From positions 992,001-1,056,000 of the forward strand of contig NW_017265138.1 of the NCBI RefSeq assembly GCF_001638985.1: DNA of 64,000 bases. The letters are read 5' to 3'. Numbering within the stretch: the first letter of the stretch is position 1; each line of letters opens with the position of its first letter. This document shows positions 10,636 to 28,142 of the stretch, piece by piece. The notes under the pieces were generated by a model. The model made no database searches, was not told where the DNA came from, and worked only from the letters and a program-made list of their open reading frames with translations. Both the position numbers and the translations under genes were made by a program. Origin of the DNA: Phycomyces blakesleeanus NRRL 1555(-) (lineage: Eukaryota > Mucoromycota > Mucoromycetes > Mucorales > Phycomycetaceae).

Positions 10636-11790
10636 TTAAAAAAAAGAAGAACCATGTCGATCAGCCACATCAAATATAAGATCAGCCAAAACCTCTTTAG
10701 TTGAGCCAACCCTCAATCCTACTGTGATTACATCGCCTGCCTGAATGAGCCCTACACCTTTAGATGTGCCTGTCAGGATTATATCTCCGACTTCGAGCCT
10801 CATTACTGCAGAAACATAGGCCAGGAGGACAGGAATACTGGTTCCGGACATGTCAGTAATATCATTTAAAAAAAAGCAATCCCAACTTTTATACAGGTAT
10901 ATTTATTTACCCAAAGATCGTCTTTGGTGTTACAATCCTAGCGAATCGTATCATTAATCTACAAGCCAAGCCAAACCAAACCAAACCAAACCAAAATAAA
11001 ATAGCGACTGTTAAAAGATAATATCAATAATGCTAATGCTAATGCTAATGCTAATGCTAATTAAACAAAATTTACCTCGAGTCAAAAGTCGATATTAGTT
11101 GGACCAGGGATACTCTCCTTGGAAATAAATTGACTGCATCAAAGATAAAGAAATGAACGGACAATCATAAGAAAAAATGTTTGGATGAGAATTATTGTGG
11201 GGTACAAGAAGTGTAGATTTGAAAAGAAGAGAACCAAAAAAAAAATACCCGATAGGTGTAAATGTATCACATCCCTTGGCAAGAGTTTAAGGCACTCCCT
11301 TTTTATTTGCGTCTGCCTGAATCAATAGCAGTTGAGCTCATGGGATGTTAAAGACCATAAATTGTGCTAGGTTTACTTGGAGGTTTCTTGCTGTCATGTC
11401 GATCAACAATGCATAACCTAATAAATACAATTATTAAATTTATATCCATTCATTTATCTATATATGTATTTCAAAATAACTCTAGCATAATCCATGTCTT
11501 CTGCTCCAGATATATCTCTTCCTGATATACCGATAATTAAACCCAATTAAACTATATTTATATTTATATAAAAGAAAAAAAGAAGGTCAAGAAATCTTTA
11601 TTGTTGTTTGAGATTAGTTTAATGGCATTTACTCTCATGATGTACTTCACACCCTTGAGGTATTTCAACAGCGCCTTTATATTCCAGGAATGAGGACGTT
11701 GGTTCCAAATATATATATATATAAAGTGCTGTTGATACTGCATTGCCAAGTCCCTTTGTCCACTCACTTTTACATACAGACCATTCGTAT
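10636..11790 (-). pseudogene. fumarylacetoacetate hydrolase-family (FAHD1-like) acylpyruvase, broken
   Basis: The last exon (from about 10830 to 10636) is well kept: IPVLLAYVSAVMRLEVGDII, then LTGTSKGVGLIQAGD, ending FDVADRHGSSFF, typical of FAHD1/YcgM-type enzymes that hydrolyse acylpyruvates. Upstream pieces on the same strand match the family in order: PTSSFLEYKGAVEIPQGCEV near 11650-11710, HHE, then LIIGISGRDISGAEDMDY near 11472-11525, GYALLIDMTARNLQ near 11371-11415, and FISKESIPGPTNIDF near 11080-11130. At least two in-frame stops interrupt conserved stretches: TGA where Trp is expected after NIDF, and TAG before DCNTKD. The N-terminal part is not found. Introns carry ACCAA and ATGCTA arrays. 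I call it a pseudogene. Confidence 0.6.
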
Positions 11791-13489
11791 CAAAATCGCC
11801 GTTGTGACACGATTTTGTACTGTATTCCAGTGATACGGTTGATTGGAAACTTTATTATAAAAACAATAAAAACTACCTAAAACGGCGTGAGCAAGAGTTT
11901 GCTAAAAAGATCATGGATATTACCAAATTCTTAATTGGTGGGTAAAGAAATTAATAAAGAGAACAATAGTTGGTGCTATGCAAATTTATAAGAAACAGAC
12001 ATCGAGAAGGTGAAGTTCATTTTGACAAAGCACATGACAAGAGAAAAGCGAGAAAAGATTGAAATTGAAACACCAATATATTGCTCAATATGTTTCCTAC
12101 AAATTGAGTCATTAAGGATATTTGAACAAAATGCCTTTATTTTACCTTGGTATTTCTCTTGTAGAACATATATATTCTAATATCTGAGAGTGATACTACC
12201 CTTAAAGTATATTTATCATCTATAACAGGTTCAATGGAGCATATTTTGCTTCTAATAAATTCGAACGGGAAATTAATAAAATTATCACAATTAAAAACCC
12301 AAAAACATACCAAGCTTTGCTTCAAATTCGCCTGAAATCTTTTATTGTAACACTTGTTCCGTGCAATACTCGTTGAACATAAAATAGTTACCATATAGGC
12401 ACATTTTCAATACAAGTACGGGAATTGTGGGATCGCAAATTTTATGGAGACAACATTTTGATCCTACCGGACCACAAATCGTGACCTTTTTGCCGGCATA
12501 GAATAACTCTATCTGGTCCCTAAGGATTGGTTCTTATTATAATAATTAATACCAGCCAGGATACAAAATATTCATTAAATATTTTCTTTTATGTTTTGCA
12601 AAAAAAAAAAGAGTCGATAAGAATTACTTACAGTCTGACGTTTTTAAACCCTGGGAACATGGATATAGTAGATGAAAGAAAGAGAAAGACATGATACGCG
12701 TAGGAAGGATGATAAATAGTAAAATATCAAGCAAGATTGCGTCACACTTTAATGACAACAACTCCTTATGGTTTTCTGCATAACTGGCTATTGATATAGT
12801 GTATTTTTTTTTATGACCAAGTCGAAATTTAGGACGCAAACGAGTATTAATTGAATACACAGCATTTGTTTTTCGTATGAGACAGTATTTTATAATTACG
12901 TTGCATAAATACAGATTGTGGGTCTTAAGATAATGAGATTTAGGTGTCTGGAGAGAGAAAGAGAGGGATATAAAAGTTAGTAAAGCTAATGCATACAATA
13001 AATATATTGTGTATTTTCAGGACACACCATTTTGCCCTGAAGGATTAGAAAAAGACAACGGACCCCGGCCAGGTAGTCACAATTGATTAGTCCGGGTAGA
13101 TGGAATGTAAGGATATCCAAGCAGGATTGTGAAGGCTGGGTGAGACACAGCAAGATGTATTAATATGGAGCAAAATCTTTAATAAATATTTTTCTTTTTA
13201 ATTTGTGTCCTATAATGTCAACAGTCACATAGATGAAACAAAAGGTTGTTTAAAGCAAATTGAAATATATTTATCGACCTACAGTTGGAACCAATGGCGA
13301 CAGCTTTCTTGCTTGTGTGAATAAATGTTTCGAGCTTCATCTTTTTTTTTAAATTTTTTTTTGGAATTAAATAAATTTAATTAGCAGGTGAGCAATAATG
13401 GTAATAAGGGCGGGTAAATGATCGCAAGTTTGTAAGAGGGAAAAGAGGGATAATAGCTACGTCATTAGACTGAGAGATATAGAAGAAAA

Positions 13490-13514
13490 GGGGGGGGGGG
13501 GGGGGGGGGGGGGG
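13490..13514. repeat. 25-bp homopolymer G tract
   Basis: An uninterrupted run of about 25 G, directly followed by degenerate GGAGTA and GGAACA hexamer repeats to about 13575. Such a run can form quadruplex structure, and its length is the kind that sequencing may misreport. Confidence 0.85.
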
Positions 13515-13637
13515 AGTAGGAGTAGGAGTAGGAGCAGGAACAGGAACAGGAACAGGAAACAGGAACAGGAGCAGGAGTGGGAAATTGGGGGAGAAGAGTG
13601 GGGATTGAAAGAGAAACCCACTCACACTTGTACTCAC

Positions 13638-13688
13638 TTACTCACTCACTCACTCACTCACTCACACACACACACACACACACACACA
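13638..13688. repeat. CACT tetranucleotide plus CA dinucleotide array
   Basis: ACTC repeats (about 13634-13664) run straight into a CA array (about 13665-13688). Compound microsatellite. Confidence 0.8.
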
Positions 13689-14667
13689 GCCAAAACAAGC
13701 AGTCCAATAAAATGAATAGAATATAAGAGGGAGTGGGGTAAGGATGGGAGTGCGGGGTGGTTTATTTTATTTTTTGGAGGTGGAAGAGAGGGGTAGGGGG
13801 AGGATTAGGGGGAGGGTTAGAGAGAGAAAGATGGAGATGGAGGAGAACAAAAGGAGTGGGGGGGGGGGAGAGAGGAAGAATTGGTAGGAGGGGTTCGAGG
13901 AACAAGGTGTGCCTGAGGATCGGTTACAAGTAAGCTAACAAGCAAGCTAGTTTCTTTTTTTGGAAGTTTTTCCTTTTCTTTTCTTTTCTTTTTTTTTTCT
14001 TTCTTTTTTTTTGTTTATTTATTTTATTTTAATTTATTTTATTTTTATTTTTTTTATTTTTTATATTTTATTTTTATTTTTTTTATTCTTCTTTTTCGTT
14101 TGACTGTTGCTGCTATTCTTTTATTTATTTTTGACAAAATAAACTAGATACACTTCTTTAATATCAAGGCTGCAACCCAAAAAAAAACAAAACCCAAGAA
14201 AAAAAGAATAAAAAAAAAATAGACTCTCACACACTCACACACCAAAAAAAAAAAAAAAAAAAAAAACACAAGGTCGACGGACCTAATTTTTTTTTCTCTC
14301 TCTCTCTCTTTCCCTCTTTCTTTTTTTTTCTCTCTTTCTCCCTCGCTCGCTCTCTCGTTCGTTCGTTCGTTAATATCATCATTATTACTACTACTACTAC
14401 TACTACTACTTTATCTGACTCTGTGCTGTTTCCTTTAAGCATCTCATCTTCGCTTCATCTAATCCCCATCGTACGTCGTCATGTGTAGTCCAATCTTTGA
14501 GATTCGAAATAGATTAACCCATCTGAAATAACTTGCATCCTAATTACCTATTTATCACTCCATCTCATCCAACGATCTGTCTGACGATCGGATATATATA
14601 CACATACATATATATATATATATTTAAAAAAAACAACCACCTTGACCTTACATTTACCTTTGTAGTA

Positions 14668-19975
<5,308 letters not shown>

Positions 19976-22410
19976 TAATAATAATAATAATAATAATGAA
20001 AATCATGAAAATCATGGCAATAATGAAAAATAATGACAATAATGACAATAATGACAATAATGACAATAATGACAATAATGATAGCAACACCAAAAAAAAA
20101 ACACCGTCACCATCACTATTACTACTACCATAACTACCATCTATCACCATCACCAACAATAAAAAAATATGATTTGATTTTTTACAGTAATTCTCTGTAA
20201 ATTTTAAATCAAGTATGTATTTAGTGCCTTTTACAGCATTTATCCTGATTATTTATCTTTATGCGTATTGAGAAAGAATGAGCCTTTTAAGGAAACAAAT
20301 AGGAATAACAACAACAACATGATAGTAATACCAAAGCTTATTTATACTCAATCCAAAGAAGTTAATTTCTTTTTCTCTTTTGTAAATAAAAACAAATATA
20401 TATGGGTGTTTATAAAGATAGAGTTCAAGGTTCCCCAGATTGTTGAGAAATGATTTTTGAGTATCAAAAAGATGCGTCTCACTGTGCTATACTGTGCTTT
20501 GTAGTACTCTTCAGTATTATGTTGTGCGAGATAATTTTTCCATCTCTTTACCGTTTATGAGCTATTTCACATGCCACAACTCTTATTCTCGGTAAGCTTT
20601 CTTGATGATCTTTATTTTATAATATTTATGTAAGCATAATATAATATACTATAATATTCTACATTTCAACCTCTTCCAAGAGCGACAGGGACAAGAAGTA
20701 AGATAGCGAATAAGAAAAACAAGTGAGAACTCAAGATTTGGGGTGATAGGTAGATAGATAGGCAGCATGAAACTAGAAATTAATTTTATTTGTAATATAT
20801 TTATTTCTTTAAAGACACGCGTTGATTCTCCCTTAAATCTGCAGAGATTATCAAACTTTAGACAGATATCTCTCTTTTTTTTTATATTTACAATCTTCTT
20901 CTTCTTCTTTTTCTTTGCGACACAATACTTTGTGTATCTTGATATGATTGGGAAGATTGGTAGAGATAAAGGTAAAGGAGATTGATATAAAACGCCACAA
21001 TTGATCTGAAAACCCCAAACCTATATATATATATATTTATTTATTTATACGCCTGGTTAGAAGCTAATATTGAGTATCCTGTTGTTTTATGGCAAAGGAA
21101 AGAAGTATCTTTTTTTTTTGCTCTTTTTTAAAACAGAAGTCAAGTCAATACAAGAATATTTGTTGTAACATTTCAAGGACTATATGGTTGTACATTTACA
21201 TTTGTAAACAAGTTACCTAGTCAAACTTCCCCGTTCAGCATGGCTTAGGTCGGAACATGCTATTTGGGGGGAAGGAGTGTCTTAAAAGCGGCATAGATGT
21301 TGACAAACTCCCCTTCAAAAAAAATAACCTCGAAGCCCAACTTATTCTCATCAGTACGACAGTATAACCTTTTAATCACAAGTTTTTTTTTATTCTTTTA
21401 TTCTTTTATTCTTTTACCCTTTTACCCTATATCATTTTTTCTTGGCCTTTATATATACAGATATATAGTTTATTTGCGCGCAAACATGTCGCAATCATAC
21501 AAGCCAAATTAGTCATAGTCTTAACCTCAATACTACTTTATAAATAAAGAAAAAATAATAGTATAATTACCAATACGAATAGTTTTTTTTTCAATTATCT
21601 AAAAATCGAATAAGTTGCGGAATGTCAAATGAATGTGTGCGTGCGTGCTTGTGTGTGTGTGTGTTTTGTTCTTCTTTCAATATCGTGCAAGAGAAACATG
21701 CGATTTCCATAAACCATGACCCGAGATTTCCTCTCAAAGCAAGACAACGCGTGCCACAAACTGTGATGTGGAAGTAGAAGTAGAAATAGAATTCAAAGTT
21801 AGAAACAGAATAAATAAAGTAGAAGAACAGACCAGCGCAGTTTACCAAAGACGTCAAGTTTAGGCTGACGCATTTATAACAATTAGCCAAAATAAGCTGA
21901 CCGAGTTCCACACTCAAGCTAAATAACATCAGGGTCAAATAAATAAAAAAAGAAAAACAAGTATACACTCTTTCCATAAAGTAAATTCATCCAATGACGA
22001 AAACGAATTCAAGTTATACGGAAAATGAATTTGCCCTGAAGGAAAATCAATTCACCTAATGACAGGAACAAAATTCGTCTTGCTTGACAAATCATATGTC
22101 CTGTTACCAAAATTGTTTTGCAGGACAAGTCTTGGCATCTTTGAATATAAAGGAGCACGCCTAGTTCTTGTCTGTGTTTTTTTTACAGTTATATCACAAA
22201 TCACAGATAATGAGCATTCAATTCTTGTTTCAAAATGGGAAAGGATCTGTCGTCGGCGAGTACGGTAGACCTGAACCAATGTATTATATTGTTGATGAGG
22301 AACAGTTTCGTCTTGAAACGCTGAGCTCTCATACATAATATTTAGCTCAACTGCCTCTAGAGATTGAGAGAAGGATATATCCAATGCAGGTAGAAAAGAA
22401 GGCAAAGCAT
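19976..22410. other. intergenic, repeats and AT-rich sequence
   Basis: Starts in the 3' region of the HMG gene with AAT triplets and a homogeneous 9-bp GACAATAAT array (about 20033-20075). Further on there are GATA and TTC runs. Near 21985-22085 two partly similar segments (AATTCATCCAATGACG and AATTCACCTAATGACAGG) lie about 65 bp apart. A 117-residue minus-strand frame at 22052-22405 lies just before the transposase relic; I do not recognise it. Confidence 0.5.
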
Positions 22411-22993
22411 AACGGTAATGTCATTATGAGGGAAAGTTCAGTGAAGCGAAATTATACCAGCTATTCTGATCAGGATAAAGTGAGGTTCTTAAAAATGTTG
22501 TTTGAGAGGTGTTTGAGTATGGCCACTGCTGGAAAACAACTTGGGATTCATGTTCGTACAGAACAATAATGGGCTGGCCAATACGAGAAAGATCCTTACA
22601 GTATCTTTGAGAAACAGAGAAAGACTGCCCGTCCATGTACTCTCCATGACGAGCACAGAAGCGCTATTCTCAAATGAATTGATGAGAATCCTTTCATCAT
22701 CCTAGACGAAGTAATGAAGAAGTTAAAGCAAATGTTTACCGAATTAAAAGTATCTAAAGCTATCCTGCTCGACCTTGTAAAACAATATTGTAATTTATCT
22801 AAGAAATCTCGGCTTCAACCCATAGGCTGGAATAGTGAAGTAAAGATTCAAGAGCGCTTGGATTGGATTCGTAAATGGGGAAAAAAAAAGACTTGAATTT
22901 TACGAGAAACTATCTCTTTCTTGACGAATCTTCTTTCCATATTAATTTGAAACGTAGTATGACGTGGTCCAAGTAAGATACACCTGCGGTCAG
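22384..22993 (+). pseudogene. Tc1/mariner-type transposase, N-terminal half, broken
   Basis: The frame begins with a helix-turn-helix-like segment (YTSYSDQDKVRFLKMLFERC, then AAGKQLGIHVRT-type) and continues through EKDPYSIFEKQRKTARPCTL and IDENPFIILDEV to KVSKAILLDLVKQ. After a frameshift in an A run near 22880 it resumes as NYLFLDESSFHINLKRSM, where LDE carries the first Asp of the DDE triad, then TPAV. There are in-frame stops at 22567 and 22675 and another before DTPAV. Reading stops where the nested element begins, and the next family block (a TTRAT-like stretch) is seen only at about 25361-25375, beyond that element. The rest of the catalytic domain is missing. Confidence 0.7.
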
Positions 22994-22996
22994 TTA

Positions 22997-25355
22997 ATGC
23001 CATTCTCTCTAAATCTATGCGAATATATTCAATGGCGGTAACCATACATTATAGCTTCATTGAAATCGGTGCATTTTTTTTTTCGAATTATAAATCATGC
23101 ATACCCCAAAATTCCTATTAAATAAAACTCAGAGTACGCTCCCCTACACAAAAAAAAAGTTTGACTGTAATGTGTTCACACGTCTGCAGAAACTCTTATA
23201 CGATATCCCACGGCAGAATACATGGATATTAAAGGTTTACCGTATACAGAAGAAATTTGTACGTCATTTTTTTATTGGCGATGATATCCACTTTGATTCG
23301 CTGCTCCATGAGAAAAATTGTTCATTTACATGGTAAAGATTTGACAAATGGCGTGCGTCACTTTGGCATTTGCAGTGCTGCGAGAGGGTGATATTTCATT
23401 TGCCAAGTTGGTCAAAAGACGATTGATCTGTTAATTGCTAATGATGTCGATGGTCGAGCTTGTCATTGAACAGCCTGAGAATCTAATCCATAATATTCTA
23501 AACTTTGTCGTTTGTCTTACATTTTTTTGTTGATCATTAACACAATGTCGGCTAAGGATAAAATTCTCACTTTGTTCCCAAACAGATGCCGCAACTGCTC
23601 GAAACAACTGGGATGCTATTTTTCGCATCTGAATCCTTGTTCTTACTAGTGTTATGGTCGGCAAGTGTCCAGATAGTAACAGGCAGCGAGCACAGCTAGT
23701 TTGCTAAGGTGGAACATGATCGAGAAAGAAGATATGTGGTGGTTCTGTGGAACTTGGACTGCACTTGTCGTAATTGAGCGTACTCGTCAAATAGATGTAA
23801 TTTACGGATGGACAGATATTTGTCCATCCGGGTGGATGATGTAAGGAGGACATTAATTATTTTTGTGCCAAGTTCAAGCTTGAGACCATTATCTTCTTCT
23901 ACAATAAACAGCTCCACATTTGGGTATCTTGTAGCTGGATGCGACAAAGTTGTGTTTAAGGATTGATAGCTCTTGGCCTTGGTTTGTTCATTATGAGCAT
24001 CCAATGTGGGATATTTATTGTACACTTTTGCACAATTTACAAGCAGGCCTTCGCGTATATTGACAAGGATTGACAAGGATCAGTCCCTCGATTACACGAG
24101 CACAAACTACACGCATCCACAGACGCCGTGTCCAATCGATGTTCAATATGGTGGCGATATTTTCATCCATTTCCGTATAATCTGTTACAGATATACAGGA
24201 CAGATGACTGTTAGGGATCATATGAAATAAAATAGATGCAACAGGTCTTTGGTCGCCTGCATCCAACATTTGAAAATTCCTGCGCTGTGGTAATCCAGAC
24301 ACTCGGCTGTTGGATTTATCACATATAAGAACATGTTCATATTGGGATAGACTAGTAGCTATCATCTTGTCAGCATATAATATATATATAAACGGTTAAG
24401 TAATCGGACCAATAATTTACAGTTAGTACTGTAGATGATATCTTAAAGATCCTTAAGAGAATTATATCAGGTAGCCAAATAGTGAAGCCAAGAAGCTAGA
24501 AATGGTTGTGGAATGACCAAGCATATTGTGTTCCCTATTGGTTTTATCAAAGATTGTCATTGGGTTCAAATCGACGAGTTCTGCAATCAGCATTTTCTTC
24601 TGCTTTTTGTCATCCGGTAAATCCATTGCACCTTTTGCGGAAAGCGTTGGGTCTGAATATGTTCATGTTTCATTGTGTTTTATGGCTGTGGATTCGAAGT
24701 GTAATGGTGGTTTCCAATTCTTTGAGTTTTGAGAAATAGTCGGGACAGGAAGGGAAAACGAATACAGTCTTATAAACATCGTCCTCATTTGAAACAAACA
24801 GATGATCTTTCACTTTCCGGATGTTGACTTTCACACCAGCTTTAAGTTGAATATCATGAACATTTTTCAGATGCCTTTGTTGTCATATTTGTCATCGCAA
24901 ATTTTGTTTCTGAAAAATATGACAACAATGTTTTTGAAACAACTTTGCCATGGCTACATTAAAAAACAAACAAAAAAAGATGCTTATAAAGATGCTTATT
25001 TTTGCGACAGCCTCATTTCCATGGGCTAGTGTCATTTTTGCAAGCTTGACTCGTTTTCATCTTGTCCTATTCTGGTCTCATTTTCTTTGACTAAAAAAGT
25101 AATACAGCATGGCACGTCAGCAATAATTCAGTGCTTGTGCTGCCACAATTTCGACAAAATGAATGCTCCATCTGAAGCAGAAGAAGCACCATCGTATTTT
25201 AAAAAAAATGATAATCTTTTTCGGTTTCTCTGTTTCAGGAATTTTGGGGTATGCATAATTTATAATTCGAAAAAAAAATGCACCGATTTCAATGAAGCTC
25301 TAAGATATGGTTACCGCCATTGAATATATTCGCATAGATTTAGAAAGAATGACAT
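22997..25355. mobile_element. 2.36-kb terminal-inverted-repeat element nested in the Tc1/mariner relic
   Basis: Positions 22997-23116 and 25237-25355 are inverted copies of each other with few differences, sharing for example TCTATGCGAATATATTCAAT and ATGCATACCCCAAAATTCCT. TA flanks both ends (22995-22996, 25356-25357). The interior carries decayed minus-strand coding sequence (about 24850 down to 23431) split by stops and frameshifts. Conserved-looking blocks include VYKTVFVFPSCPDYFSKLKE, AMDLPDDKKQKKMLIAELVD, YEHVLICDKSNSRVSGLPQR and ATRYPNVELFIVEEDNGLKL. I do not recognise this protein; it could be the element's own transposase or cargo. A perfect hairpin (GGATGGACA...TGTCCATCC) lies at 23811-23834. 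Confidence 0.7.
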
Positions 25356-25449
25356 TAAACGACTAGAGCTACAAAAGAAGTGCCACAATAAACGTGGTTG
25401 CTCCTCACTCTGGTGGGCGAACTTAAAGATGCTTACAGGTAAAGAACAT

Positions 25450-25621
25450 CCTAGTCATTTTTACCTTGTCTCAACTAAATCTCCTTTCTATCCCAATTTT
25501 TTTTTTGTGTCTCGATTCTCTTTTTCGTTTGTCCAAAAAAGGTAAGCAAATTGCCCAAAAATTAATTTTCATTCGTCCAAGAAAAAAACTAACATCGTCT
25601 CAATCTCAAGTAGAAACACTG
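25450..25621. mobile_element. right terminal inverted repeat of a Tc1/mariner-type element
   Basis: This stretch matches the right arm of the nested MITE at 45.75-45.91 kb over about 170 bp with moderate divergence (shared pieces include TCCAAAAAAGGTAAGCAAAT-like and CATCGTCTCAATCTCAAG-like). It ends ...ACTG at 25621, followed by TA; read inward the end is CAGT, the usual Tc1/mariner terminus. I find no matching left arm between 21.5 and 22.4 kb. It probably ends the same element as the transposase relic at 22.4 kb. Confidence 0.55.
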
Positions 25622-25623
25622 TA

Positions 25624-26258
25624 TCTACAAGTGGGATAAGCATGAACAGCATCAAATTATCCGAGGATTATTATATCCAATCAATAATACATGTTCACTT
25701 GAGTTTCTAGCTTAATATAACTATGATTATAGAAAAGAATGAAAAGCTCGATAATTTTAAAGTTGAACTAGTCGATTAGTCCAGTCTTTAAGTATTCTAA
25801 TAGACCACTCCTAATAACTCTCCTCATTGCAATAAATGAATGAATGGTATCTATCTCTTTATTTGTTTTGGTCCTGCATAAATTTGTAGTATATATATAT
25901 ATAAAGCTTTATAGGATAAACCAGTGATGAACTAAAAAACATTTGGCTGCTTTAGACTTTAATAAAGCTTTAATCCTTGAATATTTACCTTACTGTAAAA
26001 ATATATATTGTAAAAACAGCTCCACCGATTGTACAGCTAAAAAGCCTTGATGGTTAGGCTAACAACCATAGATCCAAAAGATATTCAGTAACGGTATATT
26101 CTTTTTTGGACATATTGTCACCATCACTCTAACTATTTGTGATGAGATCCAATTTTTTGGCTCAATAACTTTTCTTTTTACAAATAAAAAATAAAAAATA
26201 AAATAAAGAATAGAAAAGACCATTAACCTCCATTATCTTTAACATCCCTTACCTCATC
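25624..26258. other. upstream region of the F-box gene
   Basis: AT-rich, no coding signal. The last 100 bp are A-rich then C-rich before the start codon at 26259. Nothing else seen. Confidence 0.5.
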
Positions 26259-28142
26259 ATGCTGGCATCCGAGTTACCATTCGAAATCCTTCACAAAATT
26301 GGCATGTTCCTTTGCCAATCAGACTTGGTGAAATGCACCATGGTCTCCAAAACGTGGAAGCAGCCATTTCTCGAAGCTTTGTGGAGATTCAGACTCATAA
26401 TAAAGCCAAGTACTCTCGACGCAATCTTAGACACTACCTCTAAAGAGAACATATACACAAAATATGGCCGCCACACGCGAGAGCTTGGGTTTGCGGGCCC
26501 TATTGTTTTGAAACAAGGGTCAATATTTATCATCCAACAGCGTTTCCAAAACCTAAAGGCATTAAACTTATTAATGCTTGACGGCCAAATTATCGATCTA
26601 GGAGGATTGGCAGATTGGGATCTTTGGAGTACACTGACATATCTAACCATCAACGCCAATCTATTGAATCCTGTTAGTGGAAAAGATGAGATCATAAATG
26701 CCTTCAAGTGTCTGCCAAAACTGGAATCATTAATTGTTCAGCAAGATGAGTGGAGAAAAGTGCTCGAATTCTCATTGACAGACTTCGAGAACCTGCACAC
26801 CTTTTTACCATGTGTAAGAACCCTAAAGCTGGATGCAAGTCTTGCAGAACTTACCAACGCAGATGCAGAACTTCTCACGCATGTTACCCCAGCACTCGAT
26901 TTATCGTTTGCATCCGTTTGTTTTGGAGCCAAGGATCTTCGCTGGCTGTACTACTTTGCACAAAAATACCCAAACGTGCGTATACTGGATTGTAAATCGA
27001 GTGACCAATACATCACACAGTACACCCACCAGACTGAAACCGCTAGTATGCTATCCAAGCTTCCGTCTGTCTTTCCGCACGTCAAAAAGGCAGAATTCTG
27101 GAGTCCCTCAAACTCTGACGACCTGCTGATCATTCTGTGTGGACTCTTACATCCGTTCAACGTGCCGATATCTCACTTAAAATACAGGTTTCGACATCGT
27201 CTACGCGAAGTAGTTTCCCCAGACGAAAAAATCCAGCAATGCACGCGTCTACTGCCCAAAACTCTTACTACACTATGCATCATAAATCAACAAAACACTA
27301 GACTTTCTCGTTTCAATACAACAGCATTAAGATATTGCCCAAATCTGGTCTATCTAAGCATCAGTGACCGCGACGCATTCATCTCATTCGACCTTCTCTT
27401 GGACTTTTGTCAGCATCTAAAAATATTTAAACTCGACCAAGGACTACTTCTACTTAGTACAGAGACCAGTTTCGATTCCCCAAATCATGGGCTAGAAGCT
27501 ATTGATATTTCTAGAGCAAGCATTAGTGTTCCAACCTTCGAGTATACATCAATACGTTGCGAGCTTCTAGAATGTATGCGCTTAAATGATGTCAAAATTG
27601 TAGGAGCCATTGAAAAACGCACAGGGAGCTTTTGTATCTCGATGGCCTTTACTTCTTTTAGGCTTTTGCACCTCAACAAAGTTCAGTTCTACCCAACCGA
27701 CTACATAACCGTAAACAAACCCATACATCTGGTAGTACTTTCCCGATACACTACAGTCACCCAAAATAACCACCATCCAAAACGACATACTCATCTTCGG
27801 GAAGATTACTATCCAAGAGAGGTGTTTGAATACATGTGGCACCATACATATTGTAACGATCGATCCGATTACGACAGACTACCCCAAACAAGAATGCTGA
27901 CAAGGAAGGAGACAAAAATTGCTCGTAGATATTTCCGCAGCTCACGTCGAAATAAGCACATAGGCGAAGACGATAGTGCGGATCGTAGTATTGAGGGACA
28001 CGTTCAAGAGAACGAATGGGAGAAAGACCTTCACAGAGGATATGTTTCATTCTTCTGCCAGTACATACATAAGTATGAGTTTGGAGGCAATATGGTATAT
28101 TATAACGAACAATGGGAAGAAATACTTGCCCCTTTTCAATGA
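26259..28142 (+). CDS. F-box protein with leucine-rich-repeat-like region
   Basis: An intronless 627-residue frame, unusual here because almost every neighbour has introns. The N-terminus is an F-box: LPFEILHKIGMFLCQSDLVK, then CTMVSKTWKQPFLEALWR. The F-box would bind Skp1 in an SCF ubiquitin ligase. Residues of about 90-480 are rich in regularly spaced leucine strands such as FQNLKALNLLMLDGQ, LTYLTINANLL and CPNLVYLSISD, typical of LRR-type F-box proteins that select substrates. The C-terminal about 100 residues are charged and not recognised. Substrate unknown. Start is the first ATG, directly before the F-box; the preceding 600 bp look non-coding. Large expanded F-box families of this kind are common in Mucoromycota. 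Confidence 0.8.
   Translation: MLASELPFEILHKIGMFLCQSDLVKCTMVSKTWKQPFLEALWRFRLIIKPSTLDAILDTTSKENIYTKYGRHTRELGFAGPIVLKQGSIFIIQQRFQNLKALNLLMLDGQIIDLGGLADWDLWSTLTYLTINANLLNPVSGKDEIINAFKCLPKLESLIVQQDEWRKVLEFSLTDFENLHTFLPCVRTLKLDASLAELTNADAELLTHVTPALDLSFASVCFGAKDLRWLYYFAQKYPNVRILDCKSSDQYITQYTHQTETASMLSKLPSVFPHVKKAEFWSPSNSDDLLIILCGLLHPFNVPISHLKYRFRHRLREVVSPDEKIQQCTRLLPKTLTTLCIINQQNTRLSRFNTTALRYCPNLVYLSISDRDAFISFDLLLDFCQHLKIFKLDQGLLLLSTETSFDSPNHGLEAIDISRASISVPTFEYTSIRCELLECMRLNDVKIVGAIEKRTGSFCISMAFTSFRLLHLNKVQFYPTDYITVNKPIHLVVLSRYTTVTQNNHHPKRHTHLREDYYPREVFEYMWHHTYCNDRSDYDRLPQTRMLTRKETKIARRYFRSSRRNKHIGEDDSADRSIEGHVQENEWEKDLHRGYVSFFCQYIHKYEFGGNMVYYNEQWEEILAPFQ

Larger units (their letters stand above)
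11791..14667. other. intergenic region dominated by simple sequence
   Basis: Left part has exon-like but unassigned stretches: plus strand about 11831-11940, between an AG acceptor and a GTAAAG donor, with a charged frame ending MDITKFLIGG; and minus strand 12137-12394. The right part (13370-14450) is almost entirely simple sequence: a G tract, GGAGTA/GGAACA repeats, CACT and CA arrays, long T-rich and A-rich runs. It forms the far upstream region of the HMG-box gene. No gene is called. Confidence 0.5.

Noticed and set aside
11831..11940. Plus-strand exon-like stretch ending MDITKFLIGG before a GTAAAG donor
   Set aside because: Acceptor and donor look fair and composition is normal, but no matching next exon or family could be found.
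12137..12998. Minus-strand frames of 85 and 124 residues
   Set aside because: No motif, AT-driven composition, and no consistent exon structure.
22052..22405. 117-residue minus-strand frame before the transposase relic
   Set aside because: No recognisable domain; it lies in repeat-derived DNA and may be a remnant, but support is too thin to call.
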